DNA of 64,000 nucleotides, from NCBI GenBank assembly GCA_002347025.1, contig DEAE01000032.1:62001-126000 (forward strand). The letters are read 5' to 3'. The translations under genes and the position numbers were made by a program. This DNA is from Acidobacteria bacterium UBA2990. GTDB taxonomy: Bacteria > Acidobacteriota > Vicinamibacteria > Vicinamibacterales > UBA8438. Each line of letters begins with the position of its first letter. Position 1 is the first letter of the stretch. Below are positions 37,304-46,656 of the stretch, in pieces. Below the pieces are notes generated by a model. The model was not told the origin of the DNA. It searched no databases and saw nothing but the letters and a program-made list of their open reading frames with translations.

Positions 37304-37993
37304 TTATTTTCTAGGGGGGCCTTCTAGGACCCGCTTGGCTTGACGAAATACATCGGTGAGCATTTCCTGGGTCAGGCGCCCTGTGTTTCTATTTTGGAGG
37401 CTCGGGTGGTACGAAGAGATTAGCAGTGGGCCGGCTTTCGGCTGATAAAGCAGGCCATGTTTAAATTTTGGTCGTGGTTTCACCGACTGAACTCGGTCTT
37501 TCAGCCAGTTCCAGTAGGCATTGAAGGCAACACGACCGAGTGCCACGACGACCCGGACTCGTGAGAGTGCGGCCATCTCGTCCCGCAGGTGTATATAACA
37601 GTTGGTAATTTCGCTGGAGGAGGGTTGGTTGTCTGGTGGTGCGCACCGCACCACAGACGTGATAAAGGCATCGGATAGTACGAGTCCGTCCTGACGATGC
37701 TTTGACGTCGACAGGTTGGCAAATCCTGTGGAATATAAAGCTGCCATCAGAGTGTCTCCCGAAGTATCCCCAGTGAACGTCCGTCCGGTTCGGTTGGCGC
37801 CGTGAGCTGCTGGTGCCAAGCCGATCAGCACAAGCCTAGCTTGTTGGTCCCCGAACCCAGGGACGGGTTTCCCCCAGTAAGAGTCGTCTCTAAAGGCTCG
37901 ACGCTTTTCTTGGGCTATGCGTGCGCAGTAAGCGCGAAGTCGTGGACAAGCTTGACAATTAACGATGCGCTGTCTGATTTGTGGCAGAGCCAT
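37304..37993 (-). CDS. Uracil-DNA glycosylase, family 5 (UdgB-like)
   Basis: DNA repair glycosylase of 229 residues that removes uracil and some other deaminated bases. Motif 1 is GLAPAAHGANRTGRTFTGD, typical of family 5, which lacks the usual catalytic Asp/Asn of family 1. Motif 2 is SYHPSLQNRNTGRLT. Four cysteines for a [4Fe-4S] cluster are suggested by CQACPRLRAYC, RCAPP and the central NCY segment. The gene ends only five bases from the lipA stop side and may share a transcript with lipA. Confidence 0.88.
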   Translation of the reverse strand: MALPQIRQRIVNCQACPRLRAYCARIAQEKRRAFRDDSYWGKPVPGFGDQQARLVLIGLAPAAHGANRTGRTFTGDTSGDTLMAALYSTGFANLSTSKHRQDGLVLSDAFITSVVRCAPPDNQPSSSEITNCYIHLRDEMAALSRVRVVVALGRVAFNAYWNWLKDRVQSVKPRPKFKHGLLYQPKAGPLLISSYHPSLQNRNTGRLTQEMLTDVFRQAKRVLEGPPRK

Positions 37994-37998
37994 GTGAT

Positions 37999-38979
37999 TC
38001 AGGAGTCATGGGAGTCTTGTCTTTCGGTAACTGAAGTCGCAGTCGCGAAGGCATTCGATTGCTCGTGGGCGTGGTAGGAACTACGAACTAGCGGCCCAGA
38101 TTCGACATGGCCGAAACCCATTTCTAGAGCAATGGACTTGAGGGCCTCAAATTCGTTGGGATGGTAGTAGCGGGAAACTTGCAAATGTGCCATAGACGGG
38201 CGGAGATACTGTCCGACAGTTAGGATGTCGCATTCCACACGGCGCAAGTCCTGTAGAGCATCGAGCAGTTCGTCCCAAGATTCGCCAAGTCCGACCATTA
38301 GTCCGGATTTTGTAGTGAGCTTGGGTTTATGTTGGCTGGCGTGCTCGAGAACTTTGAGTGCGCGGACGTAATTCCCACCTGGACGAGTGTAGGGGTACAG
38401 TCGGGAAACCGTCTCTAGATTGTGGTTTAAGACATCTGGCTGGGCTTCGAGGACGATGTTGAGCGATTCTGATTTGCCAGCAAAATCTGGTATCAGTGTT
38501 TCAATTTGGCAATGTGGAGACAAGCTTCGTGTGGCGGTGATAGTTTTGGCGAATTCTCTGGCTCCTCCATCTGCCAAGTCATCACGATTCACCGATGTGA
38601 CCACGACATAGTCGAGTTCCAGGGCCCGAACTGCTTCAGCGACACGACCCGGTTCAGCAAGGTCAATCGGGTTTGGGCGACCATGCTCAACGTTACAGTA
38701 GGTGCAGGCTTGAGTACAAAATCCGCCGAGAATCATAAAAGTGGCGGTTCCGTGATGCCAACAATCTCCGATGTTGGGGCAGTTGGCTTCTTCGCAGACC
38801 GTGTGGAGCGACTGCTCGCGGACCAGGCGTTTGAGACGAAGGTATTTAGGGCTACCCGGAGCTCTCACTTTCAACCATTTCGGTTTTTGGCCCTCCGTGC
38901 TTCGCTCCGAACGGATAGGGCGCCCTCTGAACAACTTAGTTTGACCTCGTACGTGGGAGGGATCGCTCCTTGTATCCAT
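37999..38979 (-). CDS. lipA: Lipoyl synthase
   Basis: Radical SAM enzyme that inserts two sulfurs into octanoyl-carrier domains to make lipoyl groups. The auxiliary cluster motif is CEEANCPNIGDCW and the radical SAM motif is CTQACTYC. The C-terminal RSSYHA serine is the usual auxiliary ligand. The protein has 326 residues, slightly long at the basic N terminus. The uracil-DNA glycosylase gene follows after five bases. lipB is not in the window. Confidence 0.96.
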   Translation of the reverse strand: MDTRSDPSHVRGQTKLFRGRPIRSERSTEGQKPKWLKVRAPGSPKYLRLKRLVREQSLHTVCEEANCPNIGDCWHHGTATFMILGGFCTQACTYCNVEHGRPNPIDLAEPGRVAEAVRALELDYVVVTSVNRDDLADGGAREFAKTITATRSLSPHCQIETLIPDFAGKSESLNIVLEAQPDVLNHNLETVSRLYPYTRPGGNYVRALKVLEHASQHKPKLTTKSGLMVGLGESWDELLDALQDLRRVECDILTVGQYLRPSMAHLQVSRYYHPNEFEALKSIALEMGFGHVESGPLVRSSYHAHEQSNAFATATSVTERQDSHDS

Positions 38980-39452
38980 TTGGCGATGTTATCCCCTTGT
39001 TGGGCGGCAGTGCAATGTGAGTAGACCGAGCTTGAGTCGGCATGGTCCCCTCAGGGAAGGTGTTGCCTCAGTCTTGTGACAGGTGCGCCCAAAGGTCATC
39101 TAGTGTTGGGTGGTTTTACTCAGGATAGGATGTTTCTATAAAGTGAGTCCTCATGTATGGGGTCGACTGTTTCTGAGGTGATGCTTGGAAAATGGCTTTG
39201 CTTCTCTGTGATATGTGTAGGAGAACAATTTGGGCCAGATCTAGGTTGTAGCTGATTCCAGCATGGATATCTCTTGAATTGGTGGTGCAATGGTCGAGGT
39301 TGTTAGTGGCGGCGCAAGATGATTGCACGAGTCGCACGGCTTCTAAGGCTGTCTGAATTAATTGTTTGTTGTGTGTGAGTCTGATTGAGGGTGAGGAATA
39401 TTTGTGATTTGGCAGAGGTCTTGTTGCGATTGCTATTTGCGAGGAGAGTCAG
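38980..39452. other. Intergenic region, about 470 bases
   Basis: Divergent gap between lipA and the DUF2203 gene. It contains only short frames without family matches. No tRNA, strong hairpin or clear promoter was seen. The GAGGAG at 39441-39446 is the ribosome-binding site of the next gene. Confidence 0.4.
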
Positions 39453-39806
39453 TTGGATCCTGAGTCTACAAAGGTACGGACTTTTACCTTGACCGAAGCT
39501 CAAGGGCTATTGGGGAAGGTTCGAGCACTTACGGAGGAGGCAGTGAAGCGAACGGATAAGCTTTCTGTCGATATGCAGGGTCTGTCGCAGACTGACCCTG
39601 CCCACGTCTCTGCGGCCAAAGAGTTTGACGAGGTCATAATGGCTTGGACTGACAAGCTACGGGCGATGGGCCTAGAGGTCAAAGGGCTTTGGTTGGTTGA
39701 TTTTGATAACGGTGAAGGTTATTACTGCTGGAAGTATCCCGAATCAACGATTCTGCACTACCACAGCTACGACGAAGGATTTGCTGGACGAATCAAGATT
39801 ACCTAA
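39453..39806 (+). CDS. DUF2203 family protein
   Basis: Protein of 117 residues. An N-terminal helical region with TFTLTEAQGLLGKVRALTEE is followed by the conserved C-terminal block GLWLVDFDN...GYYCWKYPE...YHSYDEGFAGRIKI, typical of DUF2203. Function unknown. The start is a TTG at 39453, supported by GAGGAG seven bases upstream. It is a single gene. Confidence 0.82.
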   Translation: MDPESTKVRTFTLTEAQGLLGKVRALTEEAVKRTDKLSVDMQGLSQTDPAHVSAAKEFDEVIMAWTDKLRAMGLEVKGLWLVDFDNGEGYYCWKYPESTILHYHSYDEGFAGRIKIT

Positions 39807-40075
39807 CTCTGGTTGCTTGTGTGAATGGTGTTCAAATACTTGCCGATACACTGAGGTCAGCAGACTGGAGGGGCATCTATTTTCGCCAGGCAAGCGTCAG
39901 TACCCTTGAATGCAATTGGCCCGGCGCGGTATTCTTTTGTAGGATGAGGCTGTGGAGTGACCTACGTGGCATTTGTAGGACACCCTAGGAGTCTTAGCCA
40001 AACTGGCCCGTGGGGCTACCTAGGTCTCTGGACCTTAGCTGGGCTGGCGGTAGGAGAACAAGACGGAGGAAATTG

Positions 40076-40339
40076 ATGGCGTACAGTATTTGTGAACCAT
40101 GCGTTGGGACCAAGGATACTGCGTGTGTTGACGTGTGTCCGGTGGATTGTATTCACCCTCGCCAAGACGAGGACGAATTTGAAGCTGAGACCATGCTTTA
40201 TATACACCCCGATGAGTGTATCGATTGCGGAGCTTGTGTTCCGGCTTGTCCCGTCGAGGCGATCTTCGCCAACGACGAGGTGCCTGATGAATGGCAGAGC
40301 TTTGTCGAAACAAATGCCGTTTGGTATGAAGGCAAATAG
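40076..40339 (+). CDS. FdxA-type ferredoxin (two clusters)
   Basis: Small electron carrier of 87 residues. The first cysteine group is CEPCVGTKDTACVDVCP and the second is CIDCGACVPACP, a pattern of 7Fe/8Fe ferredoxins of the FdxA type. The ATG at 40076 follows a strong GGAGG site; the frame from 40010 is not needed. It sits 15 bases before nuoB, so it may deliver electrons to, or accept them from, the NuoB-NuoI module. Confidence 0.92.
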   Translation: MAYSICEPCVGTKDTACVDVCPVDCIHPRQDEDEFEAETMLYIHPDECIDCGACVPACPVEAIFANDEVPDEWQSFVETNAVWYEGK

Positions 40340-40354
40340 GAAAGTGGATGTCCT

Positions 40355-40891
40355 ATGGGCTTAATTGACCATCGCTTCGAAGATAATTTTATTACGACTA
40401 ATTTGGACAAGGTGCTTAATTGGGCTAGGCAATCGTCGCTTTGGCCGATGGGGTTTGGTCTTGCCTGTTGCGCCATTGAAATGATGGCAACATCGGCGTC
40501 TCGCTTCGATATAGCTCGGTTCGGCGCGGAGGTCTTCCGGGCCTCTCCTCGTCAGGCAGATCTGATGATTGTTGCTGGTACTGTCACTAAAAAAATGGCT
40601 CCCGTGCTTAGGCGTTTGTACGACCAAATGCCTGAGCCGAAGTGGGTCATTTCAATGGGGAGCTGCTCGAATGCTGGTGGCCCGTTTCCAACATATTCGG
40701 TGTTGCAGGGGGTAGACAAAGTTGTTCCGGTGGATGTCTATGTTTCTGGCTGTCCACCGCGTCCGGAAGCGCTGCTCTATGGACTTTTGCGACTGCAGGA
40801 TAAAATTCGACGTGAAAATACTGTCTTGCGCAAGGAAAGAGTTGTGATGGCTGGGCAGGTGGAGCCGATTCTCGTTGAGGACCGAGGGTAG
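40355..40891 (+). CDS. nuoB: NADH-quinone oxidoreductase subunit B
   Basis: Complex I subunit that carries the terminal cluster N2 next to the quinone site, 178 residues. It has all ligand groups: GLACCAIEMM, GSCSNAGGPF, and SGCPPRPEAL. It starts at the ATG at 40355. It is followed by nuoI with no gap. The subunits that normally flank it (NuoA, C, D, H) are absent here, so this is a split complex I locus. Confidence 0.96.
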   Translation: MGLIDHRFEDNFITTNLDKVLNWARQSSLWPMGFGLACCAIEMMATSASRFDIARFGAEVFRASPRQADLMIVAGTVTKKMAPVLRRLYDQMPEPKWVISMGSCSNAGGPFPTYSVLQGVDKVVPVDVYVSGCPPRPEALLYGLLRLQDKIRRENTVLRKERVVMAGQVEPILVEDRG

Positions 40892-40895
40892 TAGT

Positions 40896-41366
40896 GTGCA
40901 GCAATTGCTTAAATTAATCCGAACGGTATTTCTCATTGATTTGGTCAAGGGACTGTTAGTTACCCTTAGGTATACTCCTCAGCCAGCCTTCACGTTCCAG
41001 TACCCCGCCGAACGTCGTCCGGTGGCTCCACGTTTTAGAGGTGTGCTCAGATTGCAGGTGGAGCCAGAAACGGGTGCCCAAACATGCATCGTCTGTGACC
41101 AATGCGCCAAGGCCTGTCCGGACGAGTTGATTTACCTGGGTGGCCACCGAGAGCCCGGCCACAAGATCAAGGTTCTGGACTTCTTTGATTTCAATTTATC
41201 TCGTTGCAGTTTCTGCGGTTTGTGCGCAGAAGTGTGCCCGACCAAGCCAGTCAAGGCTCTAATTATGAGTGAAGACTATGAGCTTGGTAGTTACGATCGG
41301 CAGAAGCAGATTCTTCGAGTAGACGAAATGTACGACGGTGTTGCAATTGAGCAGTACACGAGCTAG
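40896..41366 (+). CDS. nuoI: NADH-quinone oxidoreductase subunit I
   Basis: Complex I ferredoxin-like subunit with clusters N6a and N6b. Two cysteine groups, CIVCDQCAKACP and CSFCGLCAEVCP, are present. The N-terminal amphipathic part contains GLLVTLRYTPQPAFTFQYP. The start is uncertain. I use the GTG at 40896, four bases after the nuoB stop. A TTG at 40875 is in frame and would overlap nuoB. In complex I it passes electrons to the N2 cluster on NuoB, so this pair forms the last part of the electron wire. Confidence 0.95.
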   Translation: MQQLLKLIRTVFLIDLVKGLLVTLRYTPQPAFTFQYPAERRPVAPRFRGVLRLQVEPETGAQTCIVCDQCAKACPDELIYLGGHREPGHKIKVLDFFDFNLSRCSFCGLCAEVCPTKPVKALIMSEDYELGSYDRQKQILRVDEMYDGVAIEQYTS

Positions 41367-41467
41367 CTTCAAAGACACGCAACCGTGTTGAGGCCAGCAG
41401 CATTAGCCGATTCATTTGTCTGTGAGATGAGGAACTTGGCCTGGGCAGGTGCCGCGGTGGAGGTGAG

Positions 41468-42973
41468 ATGAAGATCCCGGCACGTTGTTTGCTCTTGGTG
41501 TGTGGTGGTGCCCTCGCCCTGCAAGCTATCATCGGAGCCCAGTCGATCCCGGTGACTGTGCGCGGAGAAACCCAAATTCAGCTTGGGAATATCCTTCTAG
41601 AGGACCAGAGATATTGGGAAGCGATTCGGGTATTTGAGGAAACAAGGCAGTTTGTCACTGGGCAACAATTGGTGCGTGCTTCGGCCGGCGTGCTTGAGGC
41701 ACTTCTGTCCGTTGCTCAGTTTACACGTGCCCAGGTAGAAGCCGAGCGTCTGAGGGTTCTGGCTCCAGAACAGCCTGACATTCTTGCGCTGGTCGGCGAT
41801 GCGCTCTGGGCAGGTGGCCTATTTGATGAGGCCGAAGGTGTCTACAGAGATGTTCTGGCTCTGGAGCCGAGCTCGGGACAGGGAAGACATGGCCTCGCCA
41901 AGAGCCTTGCGACTAGGCAGGAGTATGACGAGGCGCTGAATTGGCTTGGGGCTGCTTTCGAAGGGTCGCCCAGCGAGCCGATATTTCACCATACTTTAGG
42001 ACACATCTACGAGCGCACTCACCGATTTAGTGAGGCTGCCGATGCCTACCAACGTTACCTGGATCTACTGCCCCCGTTGACGAGGAATGAGAAGGTAGAC
42101 TGGGCAAGGGCGCAGGTCCAATTCCTTCGCTCATTTGGTGAACGACCGGCGGTTCAGCTTGCGAGTCCGAACCAGCTGCATACCATTCCCTTCAGGCTAG
42201 TCCGTGACAAAGTGGTAGTACGGGGCAGGATTAACGGCATGGACGCCGTAGATTTTGTGGTGGACACAGGGGCCGAACAGACCGTGCTTTCTCAGCCAGT
42301 GGCCCGGCAGTTTGGAGTGCAGGCAATAGCAACGACATTGACCGCTGGTGTAGGTGAGATTGGGCTACGGCGTTTGCAATCTGGGCGACTTGAGTCACTT
42401 GAGTTCGGGTCGTTGGGAATATCGAATCTGCCTGCCTTGATTAAGAGTCCTCCTCTCGGAGGGCTACCAACGCTCGAAGCGGAAGGCTTTTCGCCGCTTG
42501 CTCTTGGGTTGTCGATGATTGTTGATTATGGCCGTAGAGAACTCACTATCGGTAAGGAGCTTCCAGAGGAGCCATATGATATCGGCATGCCACTAAGGCA
42601 GCATCGTCTTACCGTTATACGAGGTACCGTCGGTGATGAAATCCCTCGAAGTTTCGTTGTTGATACCGGCGGGGAGGTCATCTCCATTAGTCTAGGTACG
42701 GCCCTGTTGTTGCCACCATTGACGGTACGCCGTGTGCCCGTCAATGTTTACGGTACATCTGGTTGGGATGAACAGGCATATCTACGTCCAGGCACAAACC
42801 TAGCCTTTCAGCAATTACTTTACCCAAACTACTCTGTTGTGGTTCTGAACTTACATCGGCCCAGTGCTTTGCTCGGTTTTCATATCGGAGGCATTATTGG
42901 GCATGAGTTCCTCAGCGATTACAGGGTTACCCTCGACCTCAACCGCAGCATGATGAAGCTCCTCCGTTTGTAG
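41468..42973 (+). CDS. TPR-repeat protein with two retropepsin-like aspartyl protease domains
   Basis: Exported protein of 501 residues. It has a signal peptide (about residues 1-24), then TPR-like helical repeats from about 30 to 215. Two aspartyl-protease domains follow: VDFVVDTGAEQTVLS (Asp about 266) and RSFVVDTGGEVISIS (Asp about 399). The second ends in GIIGHEFLSDYRVTLDL, typical of retropepsin-like bacterial proteins. Each domain alone resembles a single retroviral protease monomer, so an internal pseudo-dimer is likely (inference). Substrate unknown; it is probably periplasmic. Confidence 0.85.
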   Translation: MKIPARCLLLVCGGALALQAIIGAQSIPVTVRGETQIQLGNILLEDQRYWEAIRVFEETRQFVTGQQLVRASAGVLEALLSVAQFTRAQVEAERLRVLAPEQPDILALVGDALWAGGLFDEAEGVYRDVLALEPSSGQGRHGLAKSLATRQEYDEALNWLGAAFEGSPSEPIFHHTLGHIYERTHRFSEAADAYQRYLDLLPPLTRNEKVDWARAQVQFLRSFGERPAVQLASPNQLHTIPFRLVRDKVVVRGRINGMDAVDFVVDTGAEQTVLSQPVARQFGVQAIATTLTAGVGEIGLRRLQSGRLESLEFGSLGISNLPALIKSPPLGGLPTLEAEGFSPLALGLSMIVDYGRRELTIGKELPEEPYDIGMPLRQHRLTVIRGTVGDEIPRSFVVDTGGEVISISLGTALLLPPLTVRRVPVNVYGTSGWDEQAYLRPGTNLAFQQLLYPNYSVVVLNLHRPSALLGFHIGGIIGHEFLSDYRVTLDLNRSMMKLLRL

Positions 42974-43182
42974 CGCCAAATCTAAATACCAAGACTCTTG
43001 CTGGGTATTGTTTAGGGATAGCTGCCAGTATGAATAGCAAAATCGGCTCTGCTTCGTGGATTAGCCAATCAGCTTTTTCCTGCTGGTGTCGGAAGCGAGA
43101 ATTTGTTATTTCGGCTTCTTAAATGCGAACCGTACAGTTTGAGTGGGAAACCTCAGGAAGCAGATTGATTAGCCAGCTCAGA

Positions 43183-46100
43183 CTAAAAGTCGTAACCCAT
43201 CCAGAAGTCGAATCGCGCTCTGCGAAAAGCTGAACTCCCTCCTCTTGAGGCGAAGATGATGTTTTCCCAGTCCTCATTAAAGAGGGTTCTCCACGACCAG
43301 TCAAAATGAATGGGAATACCAATTACAGATGTCGATAGTCCAAGGCCGTAGGATGCTCGACCATCTACAAGACGAAAACCGGACACTGTCATTGGAGAGC
43401 CGAAGACTGAAGTATATTGGTTGGTCGCCGGATCGAAACCATACCCAATTGTTGGTGTATATGTTACAGCCTCGCGAGAGAACATGGTGAACGGCCTACC
43501 ATTCAACCCTGCCCCGCCGACATCAAAGAAAAATGTTCCACGAACCCCCCCCAACACTCCGATGGGTGTGAGCATTGCCTCGATCAATGGAAACCGCAAT
43601 TCCGCATTGAAGAAGGTGGCATTATGGCCAATGAACTCCAAATATTCGTAGCCACGCATCTCAGAATTTCCGCCGAAATAAATGAAGTCTGGGAAGTCTC
43701 CGAAGCTTTTGAAAGCACGGCCACGGAGGGCCAATAACCCGTTTTCTCCGATTCGCAGGTAGTAACGAGCATCTGCATCCAGAGTCTGTTTCCCCAGGAT
43801 AGAAGTACCCAGTGTCGGAGCATACTGATATCCAAATCGCATGGTGTTTCCGGCGACCGGACCGAATTCTCGGAACACCGTTGTCTCTTGGATATAGGAA
43901 ATTCCGAACGGCATGGCGGATCCAGAACGAAACAGTTGAGCACCGTACTGTTGCTGCTGGTACATGTCTGACTGGACTTGGAGTGCAGAGTTGTTGAACT
44001 GCTCGTTGAATGAGTACAGTCCTCCGGAGAATTCAATACGCCGAAAACGGTCAAATGGGTAGATAGCGAACGCAGTCCCTCCACGCACCGTTGATGTAGC
44101 TAAGGCGTCGTCTCGATCCAAGAACATTAGGGATGGAGCATACATTCCCATGGCGCCGTAGAAGAATGATTCTTGGGAAAATCCCTGCAGAGCGAATTGC
44201 AGTCGGCCACTGAGGTTGAGATACGAGCCTGAGAAGGTCCGAAATTGTTGGATTGAGTATGCTTGCAAAACGAAGCTCTGATCGCCAAGCACGTCGGTGA
44301 ACGAGATGGCGGTGCCCCCGAGTACGTCGCCTCCGGTTGTTACGGCAGCATTGATGGGCGGGGCTCCATCCATAAACATTTTCTCGAATCGCCCCTTGCG
44401 GCGACTGTTGGCGGTAACCAGATTATGGGTTAGGGGTGCCTGGAAATCGATATTTGAGCTAGGTATCCCGAAATCTGTACTGGCTGCTGTGTAGAGCGGT
44501 TCGTCTAATCCTATTGTGTGTATGCCGTATTCCCCTTTGAAGTAGGTTACGAACGCGACCTGTGGGTTGTCTTCATCCGGCAGGACAATCGCTGAGACGT
44601 TGCCAGTTGTAGTATCAGTGAACTGACGTAGTTCGCCGTTGTTTAGGTTCAGCGTCCAGATGTTGTAAATGTCGGCGTTCGCTGCTACATCTGGGTCGAT
44701 CGGGATTAGTGGATCCGTAGCAGTGGAGGAGAAGACCAGGGTGTTTTCGTCGATGAACTGCGCACCAGCTTCGTTAAAGGTGCCGAAGGTTAGCTGGGTT
44801 TTCTCCAGAGTTACTAGGTCTAACTTGAAGAGCTTGTTGTAGCCACTTATTCTGGTGACATAGACCAGATAGGATCCGTCAGGTGAGAACGCTGGTGCGT
44901 AATCAGCGAAGTCATCTTCAGTCAAGTTTGTTAGTTCTTGAGTTCCCAAATCCAATAGATAGATGTCACCGATTGCGTTCTGCAGAGCTGAAAACACCAC
45001 CTTCTGCCCATCTGGAGAAAAATCAGGGGACTCTGGTGCATCGACAGCGGGGAGGTCGATCAGTTCCTCGACTTTACGTGTAATGACATTCTGCACCAAT
45101 AGCGAGCGGTATTTCCCCTTGCGCACAAAGTAAGCCAGGCGGTCGTCGTCCTCTGACCATGACATCCACGGAACACTGTTCCAACGTGCTCCCGGGATTG
45201 CGATCGATTCGAAACCTAGGTCTTGGTTGAAGCCATCCGTGAGGTTCTTGACAACCGAGCCGTCTTCACCAGAGAGCAGCACGACGTCCATCTCGCGATC
45301 TTTCCGATTTTGGGCGAAGGCTGCTATCAGTTGGCCGGAAGGGGAGGGTTCGATTGAGACAACAGCCATATAGCGGGTTTCGAACGGGTCCGGCGCGAGA
45401 TCGCGACCGTAGTCTTCGGGTCTTTCTTTATCTCGAAATGCCTGAAATCGTCGACGAATGTAAGATTCGAACTCGCTGTCGAACTCGTCGGCTGGGATGT
45501 TGAAGGCTTCTTGGTATATGTCGACGCCGGTGCCGACAGAGCTTTGGCGAAGAGCGAAAAGGAATTCTCGGACACCTTCTTTCCCCCATCGCTCTTCGAT
45601 GAATTCGAACGCTGCGTGTCCTAGGTTGTAGACGACACGGAGATTGGTAAACCCTCCATAGTCCATGAATTCACTCATGTTAGGCAGGATGTCTGCCAGG
45701 GCAGTGTCACGGACTGCCATGAGGTCGAGCGGACGCCAGACCCCAGCCATATAGTCGGCGAGTCCCTCGTCGACCCATAGTGGGATAGTTCGGCGGATCA
45801 TCGATCGCGGAATGATGTCGAAGGCGAACTGGTGGGTTAGCTCGTGGGTGATTAGTCGATACAGCAGGTCCGGTGGTTCGTCGATTGGTAAGGCAATCCG
45901 CTGGCGAAATGGTTCAGCGAATGCTCCGACTCCGTCAGACACTGCGCCGGGAATGATGTTTTGCTGCTCAAATTCACTGTGGGTTTTGAAAACTACCAAG
46001 GGCACTAGGTTCGCCAGATCGTGCGTCAAGTCAGCGCTGACTTGCGAGTAGGCACTTTCAGCGTAGCTCGCGATTCTCCCAAGATGCTCTTCCAGTTCGG

Positions 46101-46305
46101 GATAGTAGAAGATTTCGAAATGCTCAGTCTCATACATGTGCCACTGGAAGTCATCGTATTTGACAAGATTCTTGCCAAAGTAAGGGTTAAAATTAGTTGC
46201 GGGCTGGGCGAACAAATTGGTTGTCGTGTGCAGGGCCAAAAAGCCAATGATCACGATACGGCGCAGGTCGCCTAGTGCCGAGAGCCCTCGGTTTAAGCCA
46301 TCCAT
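43183..46305 (-). CDS. Peptidase-MA-like, beta-propeller and beta-barrel fusion protein
   Basis: Large exported protein of 1,040 residues. An N-terminal signal region (about 1-34) is followed by a zinc-metallopeptidase-like domain with HELTH at 154-158 and the third-ligand Glu about 180 (WVDEGLADY). A TolB/WD40-like propeller (about 320-620) has repeated phrases such as PDFSPDGQKVVFSA and PAFSPDGSYLVYVT. The C-terminal 330 residues resemble an outer-membrane barrel of the BamA/surface-antigen type (YYLRIGENGLLALRGRAF, GYEYLEFIG) and end in an aromatic strand, FDFWMGYDF. It is probably an outer-membrane protein with a periplasmic protease-like part. Substrate unknown. Confidence 0.82.
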   Translation of the reverse strand: MDGLNRGLSALGDLRRIVIIGFLALHTTTNLFAQPATNFNPYFGKNLVKYDDFQWHMYETEHFEIFYYPELEEHLGRIASYAESAYSQVSADLTHDLANLVPLVVFKTHSEFEQQNIIPGAVSDGVGAFAEPFRQRIALPIDEPPDLLYRLITHELTHQFAFDIIPRSMIRRTIPLWVDEGLADYMAGVWRPLDLMAVRDTALADILPNMSEFMDYGGFTNLRVVYNLGHAAFEFIEERWGKEGVREFLFALRQSSVGTGVDIYQEAFNIPADEFDSEFESYIRRRFQAFRDKERPEDYGRDLAPDPFETRYMAVVSIEPSPSGQLIAAFAQNRKDREMDVVLLSGEDGSVVKNLTDGFNQDLGFESIAIPGARWNSVPWMSWSEDDDRLAYFVRKGKYRSLLVQNVITRKVEELIDLPAVDAPESPDFSPDGQKVVFSALQNAIGDIYLLDLGTQELTNLTEDDFADYAPAFSPDGSYLVYVTRISGYNKLFKLDLVTLEKTQLTFGTFNEAGAQFIDENTLVFSSTATDPLIPIDPDVAANADIYNIWTLNLNNGELRQFTDTTTGNVSAIVLPDEDNPQVAFVTYFKGEYGIHTIGLDEPLYTAASTDFGIPSSNIDFQAPLTHNLVTANSRRKGRFEKMFMDGAPPINAAVTTGGDVLGGTAISFTDVLGDQSFVLQAYSIQQFRTFSGSYLNLSGRLQFALQGFSQESFFYGAMGMYAPSLMFLDRDDALATSTVRGGTAFAIYPFDRFRRIEFSGGLYSFNEQFNNSALQVQSDMYQQQQYGAQLFRSGSAMPFGISYIQETTVFREFGPVAGNTMRFGYQYAPTLGTSILGKQTLDADARYYLRIGENGLLALRGRAFKSFGDFPDFIYFGGNSEMRGYEYLEFIGHNATFFNAELRFPLIEAMLTPIGVLGGVRGTFFFDVGGAGLNGRPFTMFSREAVTYTPTIGYGFDPATNQYTSVFGSPMTVSGFRLVDGRASYGLGLSTSVIGIPIHFDWSWRTLFNEDWENIIFASRGGSSAFRRARFDFWMGYDF

Positions 46306-46656
46306 GATTCACCTCACAAGCGCCAGCGGCATCTCTACCACGGCTAGCAGAGGACAAATTTCATCTTACTGTAGCGATGAGTGAGGTGCAATGTCGCTGG
46401 TGCCGACTCTGGTCTCCGCACGTAATACCGGCGTTAGTTTTGCTGACCGAACTCTTTAGGCAGAAGGAGAGAAAGCCGTCATTGTTTTGTTAGGGTCAGT
46501 TCGATTTCACTGAAGGCTGCCTTCCGAACGAGTGTCGGGCTTGCCAAGTCGGTAATGGCGTGGACAAGGACGCAGTGATGTGCAAGGCTAGTGGGGTGAC
46601 CGTGATGTTAGGCGAGTAGGCCTTAGGCGTTAGTGGGATGAGGGGAGAGAATCATC
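46306..46656. other. Intergenic region, 351 bases
   Basis: Divergent gap between the fusion-protein gene and the TlpA-like gene. Nothing recognisable was found apart from GAGGGGAGAG just before the next start codon, its probable ribosome-binding site. Confidence 0.4.

Noticed and set aside
42985..43012. Possible terminator AATACC/GGTATT between convergent genes
   Set aside because: Short stem, 13-base loop and only a partial T-run; undecided, so not listed.
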